NCBI RefSeq assembly: GCF_014333525.1
Contig: NZ_JACSCX010000001.1
Location: 496,001-560,000, forward strand
From: Hymenobacter puniceus
GTDB taxonomy: Bacteria; Bacteroidota; Bacteroidia; Cytophagales; Hymenobacteraceae
Length of the DNA: 64,000 bases
Direction of reading: 5' to 3'
Every line of letters begins with the position of its first letter. The stretch's first letter is position 1. The notes beneath the pieces are model-generated. The model made no database searches. It was given only the letters and a program-made list of their open reading frames with translations, and was not told the origin of the DNA. The translations under genes were made by a program, and so were the position numbers. Positions 49,778 to 59,771 of this stretch are shown here, one piece after another.

Positions 49778-50623
49778 TTATTCGCCAGCCAGGAAGTCAG
49801 CCGAGTCACCGATTTCGGCTACGGCGGCCAGCTCCTCTACCAAAGCCGTGAACTTCTCGCGGGCGCCTTTCACAGCAGCTTTGCCAATCGGCAGATGCAG
49901 CGGTGGGTTTTCCTGGCGCACGAGGTCGTACATGATCTGCGCGGCGCGGTCGGGGTCGCCGGGCTGGCGGCCGCTGTAGCCCTGGATGCCTTTCAGGTTT
50001 TCGCCCACCGTGGCGCGGTAGTCCTCAATCTGGGTGTCCACGTACGTGGCCGAGCTGCCCGCCCACTCGGTGCGGAAGCCGCTGGGCTCGATGTTGGTGA
50101 CCTTGATGCCGAGTGGCTTCACCTGCTGAGCCAAACTTTCGCCGATGGCTTCGAGGGCAAACTTGCTGGCATTATAAACACCCACGCCGGGGAAGGTTTT
50201 CAGGCCGCCGATGCTGGTGATGTTGAGCACGTGGCCGCTTTTCCGCTCGCGCAGGTGCGGCAGTACGGCCCGCAGCACATGCAGCGGCCCGAACACGTTG
50301 ACGTCGAACTGGCGCTGTACTTCGGCCGCGTCAATCTCTTCGATACTGCCCAGCGAGCCATAGCCGGCATTGTTAACAATCACGTCGAGGTGGCCGAAGC
50401 GCGCAATGGCGTCCTGTACACCCTTTTTCACCTGCGCTTCGTCGGTTACTTCCACCACGAAGCCCTGGCCGTTTTCGCCGGCTTTTTTCGTGAAGGCGTC
50501 GGCCTGCTCCTGTTTGCGGAATGTGGCCGCTACTTTGTCGCCTTTGGCGAGCAGCAGCTCGGCCAGCGAGGCGCCGAATCCGGTGCTGACGCCGGTAATA
50601 AACCAGTTTTTGGTAGTTGACAT
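49778..50623 (-). CDS. Short-chain dehydrogenase/reductase
   Basis: A 281-residue classical SDR. The cofactor loop is T-G-V-S-T-G-F-G at about 10-17, the N-N-A-G-Y-G segment follows, the catalytic Ser is in N-I-T-S-I-G-G, and Y-N-A-S-K gives the Tyr/Lys pair. P-S-G-F-R-T-E-W-A-G-S-S and the C-terminal part are typical of SDRs annotated as oxidoreductases of unknown substrate. The ATG at 50623 begins MSTTKNWFITGVSTG. Confidence 0.9.
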   Translation of the reverse strand: MSTTKNWFITGVSTGFGASLAELLLAKGDKVAATFRKQEQADAFTKKAGENGQGFVVEVTDEAQVKKGVQDAIARFGHLDVIVNNAGYGSLGSIEEIDAAEVQRQFDVNVFGPLHVLRAVLPHLRERKSGHVLNITSIGGLKTFPGVGVYNASKFALEAIGESLAQQVKPLGIKVTNIEPSGFRTEWAGSSATYVDTQIEDYRATVGENLKGIQGYSGRQPGDPDRAAQIMYDLVRQENPPLHLPIGKAAVKGAREKFTALVEELAAVAEIGDSADFLAGE

Positions 50624-50687
50624 GCGTTTTCTGTCGAAAGGAATACGAAACAAACCGCCCTTTCTGCGGGCGGCCTGGGAAGTTTAA

Positions 50688-52334
<1,647 letters not shown>

Positions 52335-52372
52335 CTTGCTGCTGCCATCCGGCTAGCGAAACACATAAACAA

Positions 52373-52426
52373 GACAGAAGTAACGGCCGGCAAGCTCAAC
52401 AGCAGCTTCCGGTGGTTACTTCTGTC
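52373..52426 (+). terminator. guaB terminator
   Basis: GACAGAAGTAAC (52373-52384) pairs with GTTACTTCTGTC (52415-52426), with an inner CCGG/AGCT helix, followed by GTTCTTTTCTCC. It lies 38 bp after the stop. Confidence 0.85.
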
Positions 52427-52535
52427 GTTCTTTTCTCCTATTGTCCCACATCTAAAAGCCGCCTTATCTTAGCGGCCCGCTTTGCCCCCGCGTCTTACCT
52501 GAATTGTGCGGAACACGGGGGACACTATTCCGCCT

Positions 52536-54638
52536 ATGCCCCTTCGCCACCGCATACAAGCCACTATATACCCACTGGCATTGCTCAGTTGGATTGTGTT
52601 GCTGCTCAGCACCCTCAGCCAAACCCAGGGCAAAGCGGCCATTTGGCTGAATGGCCCCTGGCCGGAGTGGGTGACATTGGTGGCTCAGGCACTGTTTGCG
52701 GCCGGCATGTTTATGCACCAGCGCGAATTGCCCGACCCTTTGCGCGGCAACGATTTTGTGGGCCTGCTCCGTCGCTTGGTATTAGGCCCGGGGTTGTTGG
52801 CCACCCTATGTGTCGGGCTGCATCTGGTGGAGCGGGTCGTTCAGTATCAGCTTCCCACCAACGACCGGACGCTGTTTGCTTTGATTTACACCGTAAATCT
52901 GGGGCTATTTGTGCTGTTTCTGGCCAAAACCAACTACTCCTGGCGCAGCCTGGTGCTGTTCCGGGCCAGCAGCCGTATTCAGCGCGAATGGGTCTGGTTT
53001 GAAATCCTGCTCGGCGTTACGCTGCTGTTCCGGCTTTTTGACTGGGTACCGCCACATCCATTTGATTATATCATTATCGGTGGGCTGGGAGCTTTTGGCG
53101 TATATCTGAGCGGCAACCAGCAGTGGGTGGCCTACCTGAGTCACCGCCAAAAGTGGGAGGCCGTGCTGCTGCAGGTGGCGCTACTGCTCTCGATGGCCGT
53201 ATTTGTGTCGTATTTTCTGCGAATTGCCCACGACCCCAAGTTGGTGGCACCGGCTCCGCAACACGCTTTCCTGGTGCTCACGGTGTTCTTCTCAGCTTTT
53301 TATGCCCTCATGGGGCTGCTGGTAACGCTGTTCAACCTGCCAACTGCTGGTGTATTCGAGCAGAAGCGAGAAGAAATTCTTAGCCTGCAGCGTCTTACGC
53401 AACTTATCCAGAAAGGCCAGAGTGAGGAGGAAATCCACCGTATGTTGCTCGAATCGGCGGTGCAGACCGTGGATGCGGATGCCGCCTGGATTATGCTGGA
53501 AACCGAAAATGCGGTGGCGCAAATAGCGCAGAACTACCAGATAGCCCCCAGCCAGATGCAGCAGGTATACCAGCTGCTGCAGGACCATAATCTGCACCTG
53601 ATTGAGTACCTCAACAACGACCTGCCGAACTCCAATGGCTTCCGAGGCCTCAACCTGCCCTACGGCTCGCTGATTGTTATGCCGCTGCGGTCGGCCAAGC
53701 GCCGCTATGGTGCTATCTACATGCTTAAGAAAAGCCGGCAAGGCTTCGACCGCGAGAACCTGAGCATCCTGCAAACCTTCGCCAGCCAGACCGTACTCAG
53801 CATTGAGAACCTGCGCCTGATGAACGTGTCGCTGGAAAACCAGCGGGTGCAGGAAGAACTGAAGATTGCCTCGCTGGTACAGGACAGCCTGATTCCAAAA
53901 AATCTGCCCATCGACAGCTGGTTTGCCATTAGCTCCTATGCCGAGTCGGCCAAGGAAGTAGGCGGCGACTTTTATGACTTTCTGCATCTGCCCGGCCGCC
54001 GGTTGGCTATCCTCATCGGCGACGTGAGCGGCAAAGGCGTGACGGCAGCTTTCCACGTGGCTCAGATGAAAGGCATTTTTCATGCGCTGATGCAGGAAAA
54101 TCCGCTGGCCCGCAACGAGCGTGACAAATTTCCGCTGCCCAGTAAGTTCATGGCCCAGGCCAACCACGCCTTGGCGCGCTGCCTAGAGAAAGCGGCTTTT
54201 ATCACGGCGTCGCTCTACATCATCGACTATGAGAACGGCGGGTTCATGTTTGCGCGCGCCGGACACTGCCACACGCTCTATTACCACTCTATCAAAGAGG
54301 AAGTATCCTACTTCCAGACGGCAGGACTGGGGCTGGGCATCATCCGCAACGAGTCGTACGAAAAGCACATCAAAAACCAGTTCTACGACTACAATCCCGG
54401 CGACGTAATGGTAATTTATACTGACGGCATTGTGGAAGCCCGCAACGCAGCGCAGGATGAATACGGCGAAGAACGGCTGCAGCAAATGCTGGAGCAAACC
54501 TACTTCCTGGACGCTGACGCCATCAAAGAACGGATTCTGGCTGATCTGGCCGAATTCAGCCACGGCCAGCCCATGCACGACGACCAGACGTTGCTGGTGG
54601 TCAAGTTTAAGTCCGCCCAACCTGGCCCCCACAACTGA
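52536..54638 (+). CDS. Membrane PP2C/SpoIIE-type serine phosphatase with GAF domain
   Basis: A 700-residue regulator. The N-terminal 275 residues hold about eight hydrophobic segments (for example Y-P-L-A-L-L-S-W-I-V-L-L-L and F-S-A-F-Y-A-L-M-G-L-L), a sensor-like membrane region. A GAF-like domain follows at about 290-440 (T-V-D-A-D-A-A-W-I-M-L, then Y-G-A-I-Y-M-L-K-K, F-A-S-Q-T-V-L-S-I-E-N), then a short coil, then a SpoIIE-type PP2C domain (about 470-695) with the metal ligands in E-V-G-G-D-F-Y-D, G-D-V-S-G-K-G, I-Y-T-D-G-I-V-E and H-D-D-Q-T-L. By family it dephosphorylates a STAS anti-anti-sigma protein, which is encoded next (14 bp gap). The ATG at 52536 follows a near-exact -7 element. 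Confidence 0.9.
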   Translation: MPLRHRIQATIYPLALLSWIVLLLSTLSQTQGKAAIWLNGPWPEWVTLVAQALFAAGMFMHQRELPDPLRGNDFVGLLRRLVLGPGLLATLCVGLHLVERVVQYQLPTNDRTLFALIYTVNLGLFVLFLAKTNYSWRSLVLFRASSRIQREWVWFEILLGVTLLFRLFDWVPPHPFDYIIIGGLGAFGVYLSGNQQWVAYLSHRQKWEAVLLQVALLLSMAVFVSYFLRIAHDPKLVAPAPQHAFLVLTVFFSAFYALMGLLVTLFNLPTAGVFEQKREEILSLQRLTQLIQKGQSEEEIHRMLLESAVQTVDADAAWIMLETENAVAQIAQNYQIAPSQMQQVYQLLQDHNLHLIEYLNNDLPNSNGFRGLNLPYGSLIVMPLRSAKRRYGAIYMLKKSRQGFDRENLSILQTFASQTVLSIENLRLMNVSLENQRVQEELKIASLVQDSLIPKNLPIDSWFAISSYAESAKEVGGDFYDFLHLPGRRLAILIGDVSGKGVTAAFHVAQMKGIFHALMQENPLARNERDKFPLPSKFMAQANHALARCLEKAAFITASLYIIDYENGGFMFARAGHCHTLYYHSIKEEVSYFQTAGLGLGIIRNESYEKHIKNQFYDYNPGDVMVIYTDGIVEARNAAQDEYGEERLQQMLEQTYFLDADAIKERILADLAEFSHGQPMHDDQTLLVVKFKSAQPGPHN

Positions 54639-54652
54639 CGTAAGCCCGACGT

Positions 54653-54982
54653 ATGAAAATAACCCAACACTCCTCCGCAACTACTCTTACCCTTAGCCTA
54701 GATGGTGAACTGGACGCCAGTTCTTCCGTTTTGCTGGATACCGAGCTGGCAAAGCCAGAAACGCTCCAGTTTCAGAAGGTATTGATTGATTGCCAGAAGC
54801 TGAATTATATCTCTTCGGCGGGCTTGGGCGTATTCATTTCCCACTTGCAGCAGTTTCAGGATGCAGGTGTTAAGCTGGTGTTCTTCAATATGCAGGACAA
54901 AGTGCACAACGTATTCGAAATCCTGGGTTTGGATGCGCTGATGACCATCGTACCCTCGGAAGCCGAGGCTACGGCTATATAA
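54653..54982 (+). CDS. STAS-domain anti-anti-sigma factor-like protein (SpoIIAA/RsbV type)
   Basis: A 109-residue single STAS domain. The phosphorylation loop is Y-I-S54-S55-A-G-L-G, where the serine is phosphorylated by a partner kinase and dephosphorylated by a SpoIIE-type phosphatase. D-G-E-L-D-A-S-S-S (17-25) and L-I-D-C-Q-K-L are typical. It sits between its likely phosphatase and kinase genes, with spacings of 14 and 29 bp. Confidence 0.93.
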   Translation: MKITQHSSATTLTLSLDGELDASSSVLLDTELAKPETLQFQKVLIDCQKLNYISSAGLGVFISHLQQFQDAGVKLVFFNMQDKVHNVFEILGLDALMTIVPSEAEATAI

Positions 54983-55011
54983 ATTGCCTTGTATCCCGAT
55001 AGGCCCGCAGG

Positions 55012-55428
55012 ATGAAAAACGCCCTCCGTATCAGCTGTAGTCGCAACAACCTCAAGGTTGTTCGCGACTTTGTGACGGACTACCTTGCTGCGTATCATCT
55101 AGCAGATCTGCAACTCAACCAGATTGTGCTGGCTGTAGACGAAGTGGTAGCCAACCTGATTATTCACGGCAACGCCGAGGATGAGTCGCAGCATCTGGAT
55201 CTGGCGGTGGAAGTGGAGGGCGAGATGTTTGGCATTGAGATATTCGATCAGGCCATGCAGACGTACAAACCGGCCAGCTACCACGAACCTGATTTGCAGG
55301 AATTCATTCGTCAAGGTAAAAAAGGCGGCATGGGCATGACGCTGGTCAACCGTATCATGGACCGGGTGGAATTCACAACCAGTGGCAGCCGCAACGTATG
55401 CCGGCTTTATAAGCGTATAGCCGTTTAG
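55012..55428 (+). CDS. HATPase_c anti-sigma/serine kinase-like protein (RsbW/SpoIIAB type)
   Basis: A 138-residue GHKL ATPase. The N box is D-E44-V-V-A-N48-L-I-I-H-G-N, the G1 segment is I-F-D-Q-A-M, and the ATP lid is G-K-K-G-G-M-G-M (about 102-109). This is the architecture of anti-sigma kinases that phosphorylate STAS partners. No sigma factor gene is present in the window, and Bacteroidota generally lack sigma-B, so the final target may be another protein. A terminator follows about 35 bp later. Confidence 0.92.
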   Translation: MKNALRISCSRNNLKVVRDFVTDYLAAYHLADLQLNQIVLAVDEVVANLIIHGNAEDESQHLDLAVEVEGEMFGIEIFDQAMQTYKPASYHEPDLQEFIRQGKKGGMGMTLVNRIMDRVEFTTSGSRNVCRLYKRIAV

Positions 55429-55463
55429 CCGTCACCTAGTATTCTGCTTACTTCCTGGCTTTC

Positions 55464-55501
55464 AAGCGCCTCCTGTGCTCCCTGCAGCACAGGAGGCGCT
55501 T
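55464..55501 (+). terminator. Terminator of the partner-switching operon
   Basis: A perfect 16-bp stem, AAGCGCCTCCTGTGCT (55464-55479) with AGCACAGGAGGCGCTT (55486-55501), and a 6-nt loop. Confidence 0.85.
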
Positions 55502-55660
55502 GCAGTAGTACCCTATCCGGTAGCAATATGACCGGGCTGGCCAACGTTGGCGGAGAAAGTCCTTTCCCCCGAAAAAAATCCGTAAAATTGCAACAGGCAG
55601 CTTGCCAGTTTCCGCCTCGTTGGCAGTATTTGCCACGTATTGCAGTTTCTACTATCTCGT

Positions 55661-57970
55661 ATGCACAAACGCATTTTGTACGTCGGCACTGCTGCCGTCG
55701 GGCTGCTGGCCGCGTGCCAGGCCACCAAGCCTACCACTTCCAAGCAACCAGTTATCGAAACGCTGGGCACTACCCCGGTACCTGCCGGAGAGTTTGCTTA
55801 TGTGTATCGCAAAAACAACGGCACAGCGCCCGAGTACGGCACCCGGCCCAGCGTAACAGAGTACCTGGATCTGTACACCAACTTCAAGCTGAAAGTGCTG
55901 GAGGCCGAACAGCGCGGCCTCGACACCACCCAGGCTTTCAAGCGTGAGCTGGACGGCTACAAGCAGCAACTGGCCCAGCCCTACCTCACCGAAAAAAGTG
56001 TTACGGACCTGCTGGTGCGCGAGGCATACGAGCGGATGGGCAAGGAAATCAATGCCTCCCATATTCTGCTGCGCCTTGCCCCCGACGCCGAGCCCAAAGA
56101 TACCCTGGCGGCCTACCAGAAGGTGGTAGCCCTGCGCCAGCGCGTGAGCGGCGGCGAAAACTTCGAGCAGGTAGCCCGTGAGGTTAGCGAAGACCCTTCG
56201 GCCCGCGAAAATGGCGGCAAGTTGGGCTACTTCACGGCCATGCAGATGGTATATCCGTTTGAGTCGGCCGCGTTCAAAACGCCGGTCGGCCAAGTGTCGC
56301 AGCCGGTGCGTACCCGCTTCGGCTACCACCTGATCAAGGTAAACGACATCCGGCCGGCGCAGGGCGAAATCAAGGTAGCGCACCTGATGATTCGCTCGAC
56401 GCCCGGCATGCCCAAAGCCGACTCCGTGACGGCCAAAAAGAAAATTGATGAGCTCTACAGCCGCCTTACCCAGCGCAAAGAGCCTTGGGAAAAGCTGGTG
56501 GCCCAATTTTCGGAGGATGCCGGCTCGGCTGCCAACGGCGGTGAGCTGCCACCTTTCGGCACGGGCCGCATGATTCCCAACTTCGAGGAAGTGGCTTTCA
56601 AGATGAGCACGCCCGGCGAGCTGTCGAAGCCGGTGCAGACGCCTTACGGCTGGCACATCATCAAGCTGCTTGAAAAGCAGCCGGTGCCTACGTTTGAGGC
56701 CATGGAGCCTTCCCTGAAGAGCAAGGTGGCCAAAGACTCGCGCTCGGAGCTCAACAAAACGGCCTTCCTGAAGCGTGTCCGGACTGAAAATCAGTTCGTG
56801 GAAAACCAGGCCGCCAAAGACTATGTGCTGGGCAAAACCGATACCTCGCTGGTAAACGGCCGCTTTAAGTATACGGCACCAGCTGCCCCGGCCACCACCG
56901 GCAAAGCCAGCAAAAAAGCGGAAGGCGACGCGCAGACGCTGTTCAGCATCAAGGGCAAGCCCTACACAGCCGCCGACTTCCTGACCTATGCCCAGCAAAA
57001 CCAGCGGCCCCGCCCCGGCGCCGAGCCCCGCTTCGTGACCCAGCAGCTCTACGACCAGTACGTGGAGCAGAGCCTGACCAACTTCGAGCGCGACAACCTG
57101 GAAAACAAATACGAAGATTACCGCATGCTCGTAAAAGAGTACCGCGACGGTATTCTGCTGTTCCAGCTCATGGACGAGAAAGTGTGGAGCAAGGCTATCG
57201 AGGACACCGTGGGTTTGCAGAAGTTCTTCACCGAAAATCAAAGCAAATACCAGTGGGACGCCCGCGTGCAGGGCACGGTTATCAGCGCGGCTTCGCCGGA
57301 GCTTCTGGCCAAAGCCAAGCAGCAGCTTAAAACCGGCCGCTACGAGCTGACACGCCTTACCCTGCAGCCTGCTGGCTATTCTCCCGGCACCGATAAGCTG
57401 CTGAAGGGCGCCAAGCTCAACCTCGACCGGTTGGTGAGCGTGCTTCAGGGCGACACCAGCCTGAGCGTGACGCTTACAGGCCGCGCCCGCAAAGGCGAGG
57501 CTGCTGGTATGGCCCGCCGCCGTGCTGCCGCTGTAGCCACCTACCTTACCAGCAAAGGCGTGGAAGCCGGCCGCATTCGGCAGGTAGCCCAGGCCAAGCC
57601 TTCCACTGATATTTCTACGCTGCAAACAATATCCAGCACCAGCCTCACGGCCTTGGAAGAGCAGTTGAACGCACAGAATCCACTGTCGGTGCAGATTACG
57701 CAGAAGGCCTTTGCCAAAGGCGACAACAAAGTGGTGGATGAGCTGACAGGCCGCGGCCCTGGCTCCTACGACGTGCAAAAGGATGGCCGCTACTACACCG
57801 TCATGATTGACAAGGTGCTGCCCGCCGGCCCCAAAACGCTGGCCGAAGCCCGCGGCCAGGCTACTTCCGACTACCAGAACTACTTGGAGAAAGAGTGGAT
57901 TGCTCAGCTCAAAGCCAAATACCCGGTTCAAATCAACCAGGCCGAAGTAGATAAGCTCGTAACGAAATAA
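55661..57970 (+). CDS. Parvulin-type peptidyl-prolyl isomerase lipoprotein with OmpA-like segment
   Basis: A 769-residue periplasmic foldase. The lipoprotein signal has lipobox L-L-A-A-C with Cys at about residue 19. Two rotamase (PpiC/parvulin) domains follow at about 128-227 (H-I-L-L-R, F-E-Q-V-A-R-E-V-S-E-D-P, R-F-G-Y-H-L-I-K) and about 235-340 (H-L-M-I-R-S, F-S-E-D-A-G-S-A, Y-G-W-H-I-I-K). At about 582-647 there is an OmpA/MotB-like stretch: L-D-R-L-V-S-V-L, V-T-L-T-G-R-A, then R-R-R-A-A-A-V-A-T-Y-L-T-S-K-G-V. A rotamase-like C-terminus ends the protein. It precedes the SurA-like gene. Confidence 0.9.
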   Translation: MHKRILYVGTAAVGLLAACQATKPTTSKQPVIETLGTTPVPAGEFAYVYRKNNGTAPEYGTRPSVTEYLDLYTNFKLKVLEAEQRGLDTTQAFKRELDGYKQQLAQPYLTEKSVTDLLVREAYERMGKEINASHILLRLAPDAEPKDTLAAYQKVVALRQRVSGGENFEQVAREVSEDPSARENGGKLGYFTAMQMVYPFESAAFKTPVGQVSQPVRTRFGYHLIKVNDIRPAQGEIKVAHLMIRSTPGMPKADSVTAKKKIDELYSRLTQRKEPWEKLVAQFSEDAGSAANGGELPPFGTGRMIPNFEEVAFKMSTPGELSKPVQTPYGWHIIKLLEKQPVPTFEAMEPSLKSKVAKDSRSELNKTAFLKRVRTENQFVENQAAKDYVLGKTDTSLVNGRFKYTAPAAPATTGKASKKAEGDAQTLFSIKGKPYTAADFLTYAQQNQRPRPGAEPRFVTQQLYDQYVEQSLTNFERDNLENKYEDYRMLVKEYRDGILLFQLMDEKVWSKAIEDTVGLQKFFTENQSKYQWDARVQGTVISAASPELLAKAKQQLKTGRYELTRLTLQPAGYSPGTDKLLKGAKLNLDRLVSVLQGDTSLSVTLTGRARKGEAAGMARRRAAAVATYLTSKGVEAGRIRQVAQAKPSTDISTLQTISSTSLTALEEQLNAQNPLSVQITQKAFAKGDNKVVDELTGRGPGSYDVQKDGRYYTVMIDKVLPAGPKTLAEARGQATSDYQNYLEKEWIAQLKAKYPVQINQAEVDKLVTK

Positions 57971-57998
57971 AAAAAGCCCGGCCCTGGCCGGGCTTTTT
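57971..57998. terminator. Terminator after the PPIase lipoprotein gene
   Basis: AAAAAGCCCGGCC (57971-57983) pairs with GGCCGGGCTTTTT (57986-57998) with a 2-nt loop, directly after the stop. T continues after the stem. Confidence 0.92.
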
Positions 57999-58019
57999 TG
58001 TGGCACAGACTTCACTCCG

Positions 58020-58140
58020 TAGCCTTGTTACACCGGGCCATCTATACAAGGGATGTAAACTACGGCCTGAAGTCCGGGCTACAGCCACGCACATGCAACG
58101 TCGTGCTACGTTTCCGGCTCTGTAGCCTGTAGCCTGTAGC
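58020..58140. repeat. Palindromic/heptamer repeat region with (CTGTAGC)3
   Basis: GTAGCC and CTACGG words recur in both orientations over 58020-58085, followed by three perfect CTGTAGC heptamers at 58120-58140. It lies between the PPIase lipoprotein gene and the SurA-like gene. Confidence 0.65.
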
Positions 58141-58263
58141 CTGGCCGGCAATGGGCGTTTTTGCCGGAGAAGGGATTTATGTTGAAATTTACCGGCGACT
58201 TTGTGCGTTCAGCCAAGTGTCGGGGCCAGGGCTCACAAGCTGGCCACACCTATTGATGCTTCC

Positions 58264-59652
58264 ATGATTCAGTTCTTTTCCTTGCCAAAGCGGGCTGTCC
58301 TGCTGACCGCCGTGCTGCTGGCCGGCACTATCACCTCGGGTTTTGCCCAGCTCGGCATCGGCCGGCCCGCGGGCCGTCAGGTGGTAGATGGCATTATCGC
58401 CAAGATTGATAACCAGATTGTACTGCGCTCCGACCTGGAGGCTATTTACGCCCAGGAAGTAGCACGGGCCGACGGCAAGCCGCTACCGCCTAATTTGCAG
58501 TGCCGGATAATGCAGAGCCTGGCCCTCAACAAACTGCTGCTGGCCAAGGCTGAAACCGACTCCGTAGTGGTTGAAGATGCCCAGGTGAAAAGCGAGCTGG
58601 ACCGCCGCATGAATTATTTCGCCCAGCAAATCGGGTCGGAGAAGAAGCTGGAGGAGTACTACAACAAGCCCATCAAGCAGCTAAAGGAGGACTTGCGGCC
58701 CCAAGTACGCGAGCAGCTCACGCAGCAAAAAATGCAGGAACAGATTGCCGGCAAAGTCACCGTCACGCCCCGCGAGGTGCGCCAGTATTTCAGCCGTATT
58801 CCCAAGGATAGCCTGCCGTACTACTCTACGGAGGTGGAAGTGGGCCAGATTATCAAGTACGCCAAAATCAATTCCTCGGCCAAGCAGGCAACCCAGGCCA
58901 AGCTTAACGAGTTGCGTGCCCGGATTCTGGCAGGCGAAAGTTTCGAGGAACTAGCCAAGAAGTACTCCGAAGACCCCGGCTCGGGAGCACAGGGCGGCTA
59001 CTTGGGCTTCTTTAAGCGCAAAGAGCTGGTGCCGGAGTATGAGGCGGCAGCCTTGCGTCTGGAGCCGGGCGGCCTGTCGCCGGTAGTAGAGTCGCAGTTT
59101 GGCTTTCACCTCATTCAGCTTATTGAGCGCAAAGGCGAGCAGTACAGCACCCGCCACATCCTGCTGAAGCCAGCCACGGGCACCACCGATGCCAACGAAG
59201 CCGCCAAGGAGCTCACCAAGCTGCGCCGCCGCATTCTGGCCGACAGCATCACGTTTGCGAAAGCCGCCAAGGATAATTCCGACGATAAGACCAGCGGCGC
59301 CAACGGCGGCCTGCTCTCCAACCGTGAAGATGGTAGCAGCTACCTGCCACTCGACAAGTTGGACCCCGCTATCTTCTTCACCATTGACACCATGAAGGTA
59401 GGCCACATCACGCCGCCCATGCCTTACCGCACCGACGATGGGAAAGACGCCGTGCGCATCATCTGGCTGAAATCGAACACAGCCCCACACCAGGCCAATT
59501 TCAAGGACGACTACCAGAAATTGTCGCAGGCAGCGCTTAGCGAAAAGAAAAACAAAGCCCTGGACGAGTGGTTCCGTGAGAACCGCGGCAGCGTCTACAT
59601 CGAGGTAGACCCGCAGTATACAGGCTGCAACCTGCTGGACGCTACCAACTAA
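58264..59652 (+). CDS. SurA-like periplasmic peptidyl-prolyl isomerase
   Basis: A 462-residue exported chaperone/foldase for outer-membrane proteins. The signal peptide is about residues 1-30 (A-V-L-L-T-A-V-L-L-A-G-T-I, cleavage near GFAQ). The SurA N-domain follows (D-G-I-I-A-K-I-D-N-Q-I-V-L-R-S-D-L, about 43-59), then two rotamase domains at about 188-289 (F-E-E-L-A-K-K-Y-S-E-D-P-G-S, F-G-F-H-L-I-Q-L) and about 295-405 (R-H-I-L-L-K-P, A-K-D-N-S-D-D). The ATG at 58264 starts the signal peptide. It may form a functional unit with the upstream PPIase lipoprotein, although a terminator separates them. Confidence 0.93.
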   Translation: MIQFFSLPKRAVLLTAVLLAGTITSGFAQLGIGRPAGRQVVDGIIAKIDNQIVLRSDLEAIYAQEVARADGKPLPPNLQCRIMQSLALNKLLLAKAETDSVVVEDAQVKSELDRRMNYFAQQIGSEKKLEEYYNKPIKQLKEDLRPQVREQLTQQKMQEQIAGKVTVTPREVRQYFSRIPKDSLPYYSTEVEVGQIIKYAKINSSAKQATQAKLNELRARILAGESFEELAKKYSEDPGSGAQGGYLGFFKRKELVPEYEAAALRLEPGGLSPVVESQFGFHLIQLIERKGEQYSTRHILLKPATGTTDANEAAKELTKLRRRILADSITFAKAAKDNSDDKTSGANGGLLSNREDGSSYLPLDKLDPAIFFTIDTMKVGHITPPMPYRTDDGKDAVRIIWLKSNTAPHQANFKDDYQKLSQAALSEKKNKALDEWFRENRGSVYIEVDPQYTGCNLLDATN

Positions 59653-59771
59653 TGTAACTTTGAAGCTGACGTAGTAAGCGCCTTAGTTGGTGCACCGACA
59701 GTTTCAGACGGCGCCTTCCGGAAGGTTTATTATTCGCGCAGCTCTATTTCCCTTCTTAGGTCTTTGTTGGC

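Noticed and set aside
55652..58015. 787-residue leftward open frame opposite the PPIase lipoprotein
   Set aside because: Antisense shadow of a gene with a lipobox and two recognisable rotamase domains; no domain is visible in the shadow.
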